Of a stretch of DNA of 64,000 nt, positions 12,411 to 24,649 are shown piece by piece (the stretch's first letter is position 1; each line of letters starts with the position of its first letter). Origin of the DNA: Tetradesmus obliquus (taxonomy: Eukaryota; Chlorophyta; Chlorophyceae; Sphaeropleales; Scenedesmaceae); the NCBI GenBank assembly GCA_030272155.1, contig CP126191.1:4238501-4302500 (forward strand). The letters are read 5' to 3'. The notes under the pieces were generated by a model, which was not told the DNA's origin, made no database searches, and was given only the letters and a program-made list of their open reading frames with translations. The translations under genes were made by a program, and so were the position numbers.

Positions 12411-15400
12411 GCAGCAACCGCCGCAGCTGTGCCCCTGCCGCCACCACCACCAGCAGCAGCAGGAGCAGCAGCAGCAGCCACAGCCTGCTTCACCCCTGTC
12501 CCCTTAGCTGCTGCTGCTGCTGCCAGGTCTGCCAGCTGCTTGTCAACCTCCCGCAGCTTCTCATGGACGAGCTGCACTCTCGCCTGCAAGGCTTCCTCAT
12601 GCTCACTAACCACTGCTGCTGCTGCTGCTGCCGCTGCCTCGCCAGCCGGCCCGCCAGCTGCCAGCTGCAGCTGCCGAGCCTTCGCCAGCCGCTGCTGCTG
12701 CTCATTCTGAAGGTAGCCGTCTGTCAGAGCATCTAGGTGCAGCGAGCGCACTGACGGCGCTGTGGCATCGGATCGACCCAGCCGCACCATTGCAGGTGCA
12801 CGCTTTGCGCCGTTGCTTCCCCAGATGCCGCTGTCAGCAAGGCGCGTCATGAGCTCATCGATTGCTGCATTGCTTTGTGCGCAGACCAGCACCCGCACAG
12901 GTGGCACAACACCCATCTTGATGGCAGGTTGCGCGAGAGCGCCGGCGGCTGAGTCGCGCCTGCTGGCAGCAGCTGCTGCTGCTGCTGCTGCCTCAGCGGC
13001 GGCAGCATGTGCTGCTGCTGCTGCTTTGCTTGGTAGCTTCTGCTTCCGGCCTGCTGCAGGAGGCTTGCTGCTGTTAGCATCAGGCTGGTTGCTGCTGGTG
13101 CTGCCAGCGGCTAGCAGTGCTGATACAATGCCCATGATGGCACTGCAGTAACAAAGAAACAAACGCCAGGCGACAGACAAGAGGAGGTGAGGTTCACGTT
13201 GAAGCATCTGGCATGTGCAGTAGGGCAGGAACTTAGAAGAGGTGTGCTTATCACCACCAACAAGCAAGCAGGTAGCTGCAATCGACGGCGTCGACAACAG
13301 CACTTGGCGGTGCAGGAAAATGCAGCTGCATAGAGCAAGCCAACGCTATGCATCGCAGCAGCATCGCGTCGAACCTATCACAGGTGCACAGCGGCAAGTA
13401 ACATGTTATACTGTTACAATAACTCCCACCTGGTCTTGCCAGTGCCGGGCGGTCCTTGCACCAGCACAATCGGCCAGCGCTTGTCCAAGCTGGCAGCAAC
13501 AGCAGCCTGCTGCGAGGCATTATACGCCCCCATCAATGCCTGCCGCAGCTGCCCAGAGATGGCAGCAGCCCTGCTGCTGCTGCTGCTGCCGGCTGTGCCA
13601 GGGCCTGGCAGGGCGAGGCTGTTGAGGGGTGGTGTGGTGGGTGGCAGTGGGGACAGCACCTGGGACAGCAGCTGCTCACCCTGGCGGGAGTTCTGTATGG
13701 CACACAGCGCCTGCACGTGAAGCAGAAGATGTGAGTGAGGCATTTAGAGGTGGGGACGGAGTGGGCAGGACAGCAGCAGTGCAACTGCAAGGGGGAGGAA
13801 GGCAGGAGGGATGTCGTGGGTCGCTGCCGTCAGGGCTGGGTTGCAAACGCATACATTGCATGCACTGCGGGCCCACCGACAGCAGCCGCAGGTGGCTGGG
13901 CTCCAGGCTAATGTTGCGTCAGCCTCACGTCGCAGCGCAGGCCTCATGCCCGCGGCGGCCAAGTCTGGTTTGATACATGCGGACCCCTGCGCCTCATGCT
14001 GGTGGAGTGCTGCTGCTGCTGCTGAATGCCCTCACACCAACACCTCAATCTTCCCGCTGCTGCTGCTGCTGCTGCTGCCGCCGCCTTCCCCTGCCGCCGC
14101 ACCTCTATCTCCCTGAAGTTGGGCACCAGGCTAGTCACCACGCTCAGGTGCAGCACGCCGCCAGGCGCCAGCAGCTGCTTCCACATCGCGGCCATGACCT
14201 CGCTCCCGGCTGAGCCGGTGCAGACCTGCAGCAGCAGCACACAACATAAAATTGGTCGTTTGGAGCCTCGTGCTGTAGTGCGCTCACATGAGCACATGTC
14301 ACATGTAATGCACGGTATCCCATCGTGCCCAATGTTATTCTCGCTTGTCAACAACCTCCATTCAGCATGCACAATGCACATGCAGCTACAAAGGGTGCGA
14401 TGCAGACCCAAGAAGCACACGATACGCAGTACGTGGGTGCATGCAGCCTGCTTGACGGTGCAGCTCAGCAGTAAGCAAGCCCTGGTTCAACTGGGCAGGC
14501 CTCTCACAACAGCCTAGCTGTGCAGGTGTTGCTGAGCCCAGCCTCACCTTGAATGTGACCAGCCGCACACCAGCCACGCCAGGCTCCCAGCCCACATCCA
14601 CCACCAGCGCTGCAGCCAGTCAGCAGGTACAGTCAGCAGCATGGTCAGCCAGGCACATATCAAGCATGTTTTGCTGAGTTTGATTACAAGGGTATGCTGA
14701 CCACCACGCCAGGCCGCCGTGACACAAGGTGAACAGCTCTGCAGCACCAAAACGGCACGCCAGCCAGCCAACCCGGAGATGAACTTTCAAGCCACACATC
14801 CCCCGGCACTCCCCTAGTTCACTGACAGCAGCAACAGAACCAGCAGCACAAACTCAGCAGCAAGCAGGCAGCAAGCTGGACTCTTTTGCACGCAAGCCCA
14901 TGCATGCCAGCTCATATGCATGTAGCGCCGCAGCTGCACCTCACCGGACAGATGGCTGTGAGGCAGCCGGCCCTCCGCCAGCTCAGCAGCAGAGCCCAGC
15001 GGCGCCTTTGTAAGCAGCACAAAGTCCCTCTCACGCGGACCCTCCCTGTCCCTGTCTCGTGGCCCCAGGCTGCTGGTGTGGATGCGTGCTGTCACCAGGT
15101 GGATGCTGCTGTGCCGTGCCACGCTGTCAATTATCAGCGGCAGGCATGTGAAGCTGCGGCTGCCTGATGAGACCAGCTCCTCGTGTGCAGCAGCCAGCGC
15201 TGCACGCAGCTCCTCCAGCAGCAGCGCCCTGCAGCAGCAGTTATAAAGCAGGACGAGGCAAGATGGGAAGCACGGAGAATATTTAGGTGAGCCGGAGCTA
15301 CCATGAGGGCAACACTGATCCGTCCAGGGCTGAGTGAAGCTCCTGCAGCTGTGGCACCATCATGCAGCAACACAACCACCCGCCAACTCCACCAAACCGC

Positions 15401-16867
15401 CTGCTTTGCGGCACCACTCTGTAGCACCCAATCACACTGCCGCTAGTACATTAAGAACAACAGGCGCGCCCGCACCTGAACACGTGGCAGTAGTGCCCCC
15501 TGCTGTCGAAGCGCAGCGGCACCCGCCCCTCCTCAACCAGCGCCTGCCGCCGCGCCCGCGCAGCCGCCACCGCCGCCTCGCCGCTGCTGCTGCCGATGGC
15601 CCCCAAAAAGCCCCAGGCCAACAGCTCATGCTCCACATCCTCCTTTTTGATAGGCGGGTACTGCCTAGCAGGAGCAGCAGCAGCAGCAGCATCACTGCTG
15701 CCACGGGGGCCCCCTAGCCAGCCTGGCTGTGCAGGCCTCAGCACCTCAAAGCGCCTAGGGCCTGTTTGGCCAGGCAGGGACAGCACGCTTCTGCCACGTG
15801 AGCCAAAGCTGCTGCCAAGCCTGGGGCGGCTTGCTGCTGCTGTTGCTGCTGCACGGGCGAAGAGCGCGCCGTCGTTGATGAGGGTGACAGCAGCAGGAGG
15901 CGCTGCCGGTGCTGCTGGTGGTGCTGCTTGTGGTGCAGCTGGCGCAACTGCTGGCTGCTGCTGGGGCGGCTGCGGCGGCAACTGCTGCCGCTGCTGCTGC
16001 TGCTGCTGTTGCGCCAGCTGCGCATGTGCTGCATGTTGCTGCTGCCGCTGCTCTTGCAGCTTCTGCTGCTGCTCTTGCCGTTTCTGCTGCAGTGTGCGCT
16101 CATGCGCAGCAGCTGCTGCAGCAGCGGCCGCAGCGGCACTCCTCTGCTGCCGCCGCTGCTGCAGCCGCTGCTGCTGCTGCTGCTGCTGCCGCTCATCACG
16201 ATGGCCTGTGGCAGGACCCCTCAGCGCTGCAGCAACAAACCCTGTCAGGCCGCCACCTCCACCACCACCCTTGCCAGCAGCAGCCCCCCTAGCACCGCCC
16301 ACAGGAGCCCTTCCCAGCAGGTCTGCTCGCACCTGGTCAGCTGTGCTGAGGCCGGCTGCTGCTGCTGCTGCCTGGCGCTGCCGTGGCTGCGGCTGTGCCC
16401 TGCCGCTGGTACTGAAGTTGAACTTGCCGGTGTTCCAGCTGGCGGCGCTGCTGCCACCTGCTGCTGCCGCATAGCCGCTGCTGCCCCACTCATCTGGCCA
16501 CAGCTCATCGAGGCTGAAGTCTTCTGCTCCTGCAGCTTCCTGGCGATGGCGCTGCTGCTGCTGCTGGTTCCGACGCGATTTGTGCTGCTCCTGCGCTTGC
16601 TGCTGCTGCTGCTGCTGCTGCTGTGGCAGGCCTTTAAGCGTCTGCTTTTTGCGTGGCCTGCGCTGCTCATGGCCCGGCGGCTGTGCAGCTGCTGCTGCTG
16701 CTGCTGGTGCCAGCAGCGGCCGCTCCTGGCCCTTGCCTGCAGCCAGCTGCACAGGCCGGAACTGGCCAGCAGCAGCAGCAGCAGCAGCCGCCATGGGGAT
16801 CCTGTTGGCGCGTTTGGCTGCTTGCTCGGGAGACTGACCAGCTCCAGATGCGCGGTGCCTGCCAGCT

Positions 16868-16902
<35 letters not shown>

Positions 16903-17246
16903 CAGCCAGGAGGTCATGCACCAGACAGGCTAGGCACTGTGCATACCATGCTTGGTGGCACTGGTCCTTACAATGTACATAGAGCAACAAGGTGTGCGCA
17001 GGTTCAGCAAACTGCAGGAAATAGTTGTTTGGTGACATATTGTGTTTACGCGCGCCTGTGCATACCTGCAGCTTTCTCAAGCTGAGGCTTGCACAGCACA
17101 TCAATTTCCGCCAGCAGCGCCCTCAACGCCTCATCATCACTGCCAGCTGCTGCACCACCAGCTGCTGCTGCCGCGCCATCCCTGCGCCTGTGCCCCAGCA
17201 TGTGCAGCAGCGACTCGCCATCCTGCCGCTGCTGCGCTTTCTTTCC

Positions 17247-17277
<31 letters not shown>

Positions 17278-17472
17278 TCAGCACTGAGCCACGGCCATGA
17301 TGAGGCGTGGTGCTGCTGCCGTGGCGATGGCGGCGCTGCACCACCATCGTCATCGTCATCATCAATCACCACCACATCATCGTCATCACCATCATCAGCT
17401 TGCTCATCATCAATGTCATCGCCATCAAGGTGGTCGGCCTCAGCCTCACTGTCTGTGGCAGCCTGTTCGCTG

Positions 17473-17508
<36 letters not shown>

Positions 17509-17707
17509 GCTCCTTCGTCTTCGCTGCTGCCGCCCTCCTCTGACTGCCACTGCCCCACCCAGTCCTCGTCATCCAGCGTGAGGTCCACTAGATCCACAGC
17601 AGGCGCTGCTGCTGCTGCTGCTGTCTGATCTTCTGCTGCTGCTGGATGATCTACTGCTGAACCAATCCCTGCAGCAGGAGCCGCGGCAGCATGGGGCTGT
17701 TGATGCC

Positions 17708-17744
<37 letters not shown>

Positions 17745-19797
17745 GCTGCTGCCGAGGCGGCCAGGCCAGCCGCCCAGGCCGCTGCCTGCCAGGCTGGCCG
17801 GTGCTGCATCAGGCAGCAGGGCAGCCAGCCACATCTTGTCCAGCGCCGCGCAGTCCAGGTGCATCAGCTCGCCAGCAGCGGCCTTCACAGCCTGCAGGCA
17901 GGCAGCAAGCAGCGGCAGCAGTGGTGAGGCGGTTGCTGCATCGGGCACCTAGCATCACCGGCGCGGACGGACGCAAAGTCTGTGTGTGCTGGAGGCTCCC
18001 TCCGGCAGGAAGATCCACATGACAAAGCCCAGCAATGCGCAGGTGCAAACCACAAGTAACACCACTCTGCATAGCTATCTTGCTCACTGCAGCCACGCAG
18101 ATCAAATCGCCTCACCTTGGACCAATGTGTGGTGGTCACGCGCACCACCCCTTCCAGCGCGGCCCTCCACGCAGCCAGCAGCTGCTGCTCACCCACAGCA
18201 GCAGCAAAGCACTGCGAGCACGGCCCAGCAGCAGTACCGCCAGACCCCTGTGACCCACCGCCAAAACCAATGCTGCGCCGTCTGCTGCTGCTGCTGCCGC
18301 TGCTGCGCAGGGTGTGCAGCGAGCCGCCTAACTGCAGCAGATGCACAACCCACTTCTGCTTGCTCTGCAGCTCTGCACTGAGCACCTGCTCGGCCCGCGT
18401 GCTGCCTTGCGACTGCTGCTGCTGCGAGCCTGTCAAAAAGCCTTGTGACAGGACTCCTTGGGAGCCGCCGGTTGCTAGTGCTGACTCATCAGCATCAAGT
18501 GACGCCATGTACAGCCGCTGCTGCTGCAGCCACTGCTGCAGGTGCTGCTGGTAGCACTGCCACGCTGTCGGCAGCGCATCAAGCAGCACCCGCAGCACAC
18601 TGGCCAGCTGAGGCCCCAGGTGACTGTCAGACCCCTCAGCAGCAGCAGCAGCAGCAGCAGCAACGCCACCCGGCTGGCTACCGCCCGAGCCTGCTGCTGC
18701 TGCTGCTGCAGTGCCGCATGCCTTACAGGCTGACAGCAGGCCCCTGCTGCTAGCCAGGCAGTCAGTGGCCAGCTGCCACGCGCCTGGCAGGAACAGCCCA
18801 AACAGCGGCAGCATCAGCTCCAGCTCGTGCCGCACCGCAGCAGCCAGGCAGTCGTGTGTCAGCTGCAGCAGCACGCGCAGCCGCTCCGGCTGCTCAGCCA
18901 CCACCTGCGCGCAGCAGCAGGACGGGCAGCAGATGTTGAGGCCAGCAGCACTCGGGAAGCCACATGCAACATAAAGATTCATGCACTTGCAGGACACACC
19001 AATGCCTGGCAGACTTGAAGGCACGCACGGTTATAAGCCCGAGTGTCAATGTGTCACATCTTGTTCTGTACACCTGTGGAACCTGCCAGCAACGTTACAC
19101 TCAAATTGAACAGAGCTCTGCCGAGCCGCACCTGGTGCACGCGGTGCCGCTGCAGCTCCGCCAGCGCCTGCTGCAGCGCCTCCACCACCAGCCCAGCAGC
19201 CACGCTGCCAGGCGCCAGCAGCTGCTGCTGCAGCGCCGCCCGCATCTCCCCGACACCCAGCCCGCAACTCGCCAGCAGCGCGTTGCCAGCTGCCATGCTC
19301 AGCGCAGCAGCAGGCTGGCCCTCACTGCCTAGCAGCAGCAGGCTGATGCAGGCGCGCACACAGACGGCATATGGTTCGCCTGCGCTGCTGTCTGGTGCGA
19401 GGCTGAGGCTGTCTGCCAGTTGCTGGTAGGCAGCGCTGAGGGTGGCTTGGCCGCGTGGGGGCCGTGAGCGGGCAGGGGGCAGCAGGAAGAAGCGGCTGCG
19501 GATGCTGCAGATGTGCAGGTGGCGCGCTGCAGCAGTGCGGGGATGCGGGAATGTGGGAGTGCGGGAGCGTGGGAGTGCGCGGGATGGCAGGACAGGGGTG
19601 GTTGAGCAACTCACTCAAACAGGGGCAACAGGCTGAGGAACTTATTCGACCGGCTGCCAGCTGATTCAATGGCAGCGGTCTGTACTGTGATGAGCTAGCT
19701 GCTGACGCATCAGACAGCTGCTGGGAACCTCGTCAGAGTCCACTCAGCACAAACGATCTGCTGCCGCAAGCATTCTGCACCGCCGGCTATCCCCTCC

Positions 19798-19833
<36 letters not shown>

Positions 19834-22366
19834 GCGCACCTGCCGCCTTCATCAGCTGCCCGTGCAGCCAGCCCGCATAGTCCAGCGCGTACACGGCATG
19901 CGCACCGCCCAGTAGCTCCACCCCCTCCGCATCAGGCAGCACCAAACTGGCCTCAAGCTCCGCCAAAGCCCCCGGCCCTATTTCATGCCGCTCCACATTT
20001 GCCTTTGCAGCAGCAGTCAGCGGCGCGAGCTCGGCCGCAACAGCAGCAAAGGTGCCAGACACCAGGGCGTGGCCACAGCCTGCCAGGGCGAGCCACAGCG
20101 CAGGGCTGCATGTGAATTCGGTGCTGCTGTTGACAGCGAGCTCGACGACGTCTAAGGCTCCGGGGATGAGGCGGGAGCGGCAGCTGGGGCTGGCTCCCTG
20201 AGGGTCCAGCACAGCATGCAGCACGGCCGCATCAACCTGCGGCAAGCGAACAAAATAACACAGGGGACTCAGGCTATGCAGCAGCACAGGGCCATGTAGC
20301 AGGAGCGAGGGAAAGGATGGGTTGGTGGTGGGCTAGCAGCTGGGACAGGGGGAGCCAGCTACCAGGCTATCAAGATGGATGTGAACACACAGCTGCTGAC
20401 AGCTAGGCTTTACAATCATGTGCATGCTTGGCATACAGGCAAGCGGCCGCACCTGTATAGCCAGCGCCGCCAGCTCTGCCGCTGCTGCCACCACCTTGCC
20501 CCGCAGCTCCTGCATCTGCCCCAGCAGCGGCAGCAGCGCCAGCCGCCCCGGCTGCTGCTGGTGCTGCCTGAACCCTGAGCCCTGGCTGGCAGAGGGAGCT
20601 AGGCCTAGCAGCTCTGGTGTTAGCTGCAGCAGCTCAGCAGCCACGGGGCCCCACAGGTGGCAGAAGGCAGCAGTGCTGGGGCAGGCGGGGCACTGCAGCG
20701 CAGCACTGCAGCAGGCGAGGCCAGCCTGCGTGGCGCAGCCAGGAGCGGGTAAAGCAGATAATTGGAGGAAGATGGGATGCGAACAGTTGCCTGAAAGTAC
20801 AGCGGTGTGCAACAATCATGAGGGTCCAGGAGGCGGGTCATGCTGCATCGTAGCAATAGCTGACTGTTGTTGCAAGGCTAGCAGGGGCCATCATCATGCG
20901 TTAAACTAGACCAGGCACTGCCAGCAGAAGGCCACACAGCCAGAAGTGTGTTACAGTGTGTTTGCAGCCCACCTGCAGTGCCAGCCCCCGGATCATCAGT
21001 GGCACCTGGCTGCTGCCTGGCAGCGTAACCAGAAGCAGCCGCAGACACACCCCAACAGCCTTCTTGCAGCCAGCAGCAGCAGCACTAGCCGCCTCATCTT
21101 CCTCATCTACTGGCGAGGCGCAGTGCGGCAGCAGGCTCTCTGCCAGCGCTAGCAGGACTTTCAGCAGCAGGCGCAGCAGCTGCTCATTGCGCAGCCACCT
21201 CCAGCAGATGATGGCCAGCTGCTGCACCAGCTCCTCAGGGTTTGAAACGACCTCAGGGTTTGAGTTGTCCTCAGGGTTTGAGCTGGCCTCAGGGTTTGAG
21301 CTGAGCCCTGGCAGCCGCCAGAAGTCCTGCTTGCAGGAGGTGGCCAGCGCAAGCAGGCAGCCCAGCGCATGCGTGTGCTCTAGACTGCCTTCGGGTGCCA
21401 TGCCTACTGCTGCTGCTGCTGCTGTTGCTGCTGCTGGGTTTTGTATAGGCTGTTGCTGCTGCTGCGGCTGTGCTGCTGGGCATGCTTGCTGGATGACCAA
21501 GCGCAGCAGCGCTGGGTATGATTCGAACAACAATGGCATGCAGTCCGCCTGCAGGACAGGCAGCAACGTGCAGCAACACACTCAAGAGGCAGCGCAGCAC
21601 GCACTCATGATAATTGATGCAGCAGCAGATGCATCTCAATCTCATGAATACGATACACTAGTGTGCTGCGCAGCGACTGCACATTACTAGCCTGCAGCTG
21701 CAACCTACAGCGTCCAACACTTGACCCACTACCGACCTTGGCCCGCCTCACCTCCAGCACTCCCAGCAGCACCTTGAGTACAGTTGAAACCCACCTCCCC
21801 AACACCTCTACACCTGGCAGCAAGCCTAGGCTGCGCAACATGCTCACACCTGCTGTCCGCTCACCCCACAAGCCATGCTTGGCTTACAGCAGACGCCTAA
21901 GTTTCAAACCTCCAAACACCTCTGACAAACACAAACCCTAAAAGATCCAGCCCGCCTCACCGCCAGCAGCCCTAGCAGCACTTTTAGGCCGTACCACACA
22001 CTGGCAGCAGCAGCACCGTGAGTACAGCTGCTGCCTGCCTCCTCAGCACCTCTATACCTGCCAGCAAGCCTGGGCTGCACAACTTGCTGCGCACAATTTG
22101 ACAAAAACCTAAGGCTCCAGCCCGCCTCACCTCCAGCAGCCCCAGCAGCACCTTGAGGCCGTACCACACACTGGCAGCAGGCCAGGCCTGCCGCTGACCT
22201 GGAGCCACCAGCTGCCACTGCTGCAGCGCCACCCCGCCAGCCTCACCCTGCTGCTGCTGCTGCTGCTGCAGTGTGGCCAGCCAGCTGTCCAGCACATCAT
22301 CCAGGTTGCTGTCCTGCAGCTCTGCACGGCTGAAGGGGCCCAGCGAGTTGACCACCTCAAGCGCCT

Positions 22367-22411
<45 letters not shown>

Positions 22412-23589
22412 CGTAAACGCCAACCAGCCCTAGCCTGAAACTCGCCGTCTGCACGTGATAGTTATCTGCGTACTGCCCAACTGCTGCTGGTGATGCCAAT
22501 GCAATGATGCGTACCAGCTGCCTGCAGTCCCTAAAATCCCAGTTCCTGCAAGCAAGCAGCAGGCTCGCCAGCACTCCCCTCAGCCCCCACCTTGCTGCGC
22601 ACTGCTGGGTCAGGGTGAGCCAGCAGCCTGTAGAAACCCGGGAAGCGCTGCCCACCCTCAGTGCTGACCCGCCAGCCAGCCGCCGCCAGCTGCCGCAGCG
22701 AGGCACCACACAGCGCCACATCTTCCAGGAAGGCACTGTTCACGCCGAGCGTTTCAAACAGCGCGTACACAACCAGCAGCTGCTGCTGTTCCTGCAGGCC
22801 CTCCTGCTGCTGCTGCTGCTGCTGTTTTGGTGTTTCAGGATGCAGCCAGGCGAGCAGGCGCTGCGTGTCCAGCTGCCACAGCACGCTGAGCAGCTGCCTG
22901 GCGGCGGGCTGGTCGCCGTAGTGTATGCGCAGCTCGTCCTGAGGTGGCAGGGCAGGCAGGGCGATCCGTTATGTTTATAGAACACTCCAGCAGGTGTGAC
23001 AAGTTGCCCAGCGTGTTGCAGTGTTTTGGGCAGCAGCTAAGAGAGCTTGCCAGGCGCTGCCCAGTCAATCTCTGCTGCTGTGGCATTGCTCTGCCACTGC
23101 TGTCACTTGTGCCAGGCGGACCCAGCTCCTCTGCAAGGCCTATGACTGCTAGTCTCTGCAGGCGCGGCATCAAGCTGACTGACTGGGCACTACATGTACA
23201 ATGCTGCTGGTAAGCAGCAAAGCTAGGACAGCGCCTGCTGGTAGGCAGTACTGTCTGACCTGGCACCAGCTCACCCTTGCCGCATGGTAGCTTTGGATGC
23301 AGTCTGCACAGCCGGACAGCTGCTGGCACATTGTGTGCCATATCTGACGTGGCACTGGTTGGCTGTGGTAGTGCTGCAGTACCTCCAGCAGCTTGCTGGC
23401 CACTGCACAGCAGGTGGGGCAGTACAGGCAGGTGCTGGGTGTGCTCTGGGGAGCCTACACCATGTCAGGCTGCACAACTTCAGGCCACACAACATGAGCA
23501 GGCTGCTGCCTTAGATGCTTACAACAGCTGCTGATGAGTAGTTGGCTGGTACGTGTTGAAGTTCAGGTGAGCTGTTTGATGCTGTAGCA

Positions 23590-23628
<39 letters not shown>

Positions 23629-23878
23629 CGTGCTACTTACGGCCATAATGCTGACACCACCAATGCTCCGCATTCTCTGGCCTCCGTAGGAACGCATAAG
23701 CGTCGCTGTGGCACTGCAGGCACCGAGATGGCACACAAGGTCCGATGAGCAAACACGAAAGTCGATTCGTTCGGGGTGCTTGTGCTGTCAAACCGCAGAC
23801 GCTTCCCACCTGCTGATGGGAGACAGTGTCCGAGTTGTACTGTTCAATCAGCTGCTGCTCTTCCTCCGTTGTGGGCAT
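6863..23878 (-). CDS. SEN1-like: Sen1/senataxin-type SF1 RNA-DNA helicase, 23 exons
   Basis: Exons: 23878-23810, 23713-23641, 23402-23275, 22938-22591, 22364-22131, 21548-20973, 20692-20453, 20236-19840, 19526-19132, 18904-18116, 17948-17066, 16865-15476, 15228-14945, 14609-14548, 14225-14103, 13710-13430, 13142-11285, 10913-10784, 10312-10132, 9868-9775, 9463-9361, 9054-8894, 8371-6863; about 3,435 residues in one frame. The N-terminus matches senataxin (CADCIQSYHAAR, then VLWQLDTQRLLAWL). Helicase motifs follow in order: GPPGTGKT near residue 2088, VLVCAQSNAAIDEL, VVDEAAQALEP near 2736, LVGDPCQLPPT, EQYRMHP, VISPYKAQV, EFGTVDGFQGREADLVVFSC and NVGLTRGRRG. Sen1 helicases unwind R-loops and release RNA polymerase II, so nuclear action is expected. 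Odd points are an RS-rich insertion of several hundred residues between motifs Ia and II, a long Gln/Ala-rich tail, and duplicated donor regions in introns 5, 17 and 18. Transcript data could move individual small exons. Confidence 0.9.
8372..8405. repeat. CAG run abutting a 3' splice site (Sen1-like intron 22)
   Basis: On the gene strand this is a CTG run ending in CAG directly before exon 23, which starts at 8371. It takes the place usually held by the polypyrimidine tract. Confidence 0.85.
10660..10830 (-). repeat. Tandem copy of exon 18 end plus donor site (Sen1-like intron 18)
   Basis: The exon end encoding ALEPATLIPLGLIKP, with its donor at 10784, recurs about 109 bases further into the intron as ALEPATLIPLEIMKP with its own GTGAGG donor near 10678. 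Confidence 0.85.
11130..11320 (-). repeat. Tandem copy of exon 17 end plus donor site (Sen1-like intron 17)
   Basis: The exon end encoding RAAELV, with its donor after 11285, is echoed about 142 bases downstream in the intron as QAAELV followed by GTGCGC. On the plus strand the blocks at 11281-11310 and 11140-11170 are nearly identical. Confidence 0.8.
11640..12040 (-). repeat. Minisatellite encoding an Arg/Ser (RS) repeat
   Basis: Imperfect tandem units of roughly 27-33 bp lie inside exon 17 of the Sen1-like gene. They encode repeated DRRRRSSSR blocks. Confidence 0.85.
12365..12409. repeat. (CTG)15 tract, coding as poly-Gln
   Basis: The run is read on the minus strand as poly-Gln within exon 17 of the Sen1-like gene. 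It is one of many CTG/CAG runs that appear as Gln, Ala or Ser depending on frame. Confidence 0.9.
21235..21312 (-). repeat. 18-bp coding tandem repeat, 4 copies
   Basis: Four copies of an 18-bp unit around TCAGGGTTTGA encode repeated SNPE blocks in exon 6 of the Sen1-like gene. Confidence 0.9.
21700..22205 (-). repeat. Three tandem copies of exon 5 end plus donor site (Sen1-like intron 5)
   Basis: The exon 5 end (SVWYGLKVLLGLLE, donor after 22131) is repeated in the intron with donors after 21961 and, more diverged, after 21752. Spacings are about 170 and 209 bases. The intronic sequence between them is also related, including the phrase CCTCNCCNCCAGCA on the plus strand. Confidence 0.85.
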
Positions 23879-24649
23879 GCTGCCTCACACTGGGCCCCTC
23901 ACAAGACTGCATCACTGTAGCAACATTGCATGTTTCAAGGTGCTTTTAGCACTATAATGCTTCCACTTGAAGTTGTTTACAGCATGCCATCCTGTCCTGC
24001 AACTCAGAATTTTGCTGTGTAGCACGCTGTGCGATTGCTGTGTGGTGGGAACCTGCGGCAGGTCTGACACCTGCCAACTCACTATACGTTATGACACCTG
24101 ACAGTAGGTTTTCAGTGAAGTTTAGTCATGGCACTGCTACAAATTAGAGTCTGCTACCATAAGATTTGCTACAAGGCAAAGTCTTGCTGTGCAATGTTCT
24201 GCACCGTAACAAGTACCGTGCATCGTACACGCTGATATTACAAGGCAGCACACTGCAGCCAGCAAACCCTAACACTCCAAGCTGCCCAAGGGTGACCAAC
24301 TTATGTTGCACACGGATAACACCACAACATCAGCAGCGACATCACAACAAATGCCCAGGGTCCTCTGTGCAGTGCAGAGCTGGCGTGCACCGTTTGTGCC
24401 TCGTCAGGTGCACCGCCACCGTGGAATCCCGCCTGCAATAGGGGCAGGGGGGTGCCACGGGCTGCCTAGGAGTGTTGCAACATGTTGCCTGCTGCCTGTG
24501 AAGCGCACCACTTTTAACCACGTCAGTCATTGGTCTCACTACTTAACCGCCAGCCTGGCAGCGACCTAACCACATCCGACATACACTACTACTTCAAATA
24601 ATACCATCACATTACGGCTTTGCACCCATGCCAAGCAGAAAAGCACCAC
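23879..24649. other. Intergenic gap upstream of the Sen1-like gene
   Basis: This lies between the Sen1-like start and the 3' end of the unknown repeat-rich gene, both on the minus strand. It should contain the Sen1-like promoter. No coding exon or RNA gene is seen. Confidence 0.5.

Noticed and set aside
11444..12736. 430-codon plus-strand open frame rich in Leu, Cys and Ser
   Set aside because: It lies antisense to Sen1-like exon 17. CTG runs contain no stop in any frame and so create long false frames. The minus-strand frame has helicase motifs.
15928..17085. 385-codon plus-strand open frame
   Set aside because: Antisense to Sen1-like exon 12, made of CTG-derived Leu and Cys runs, with no family signal.
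21930..21945. Telomere-like AAACCCTA
   Set aside because: Single occurrences here and near 24264 and 6752, not arrays.
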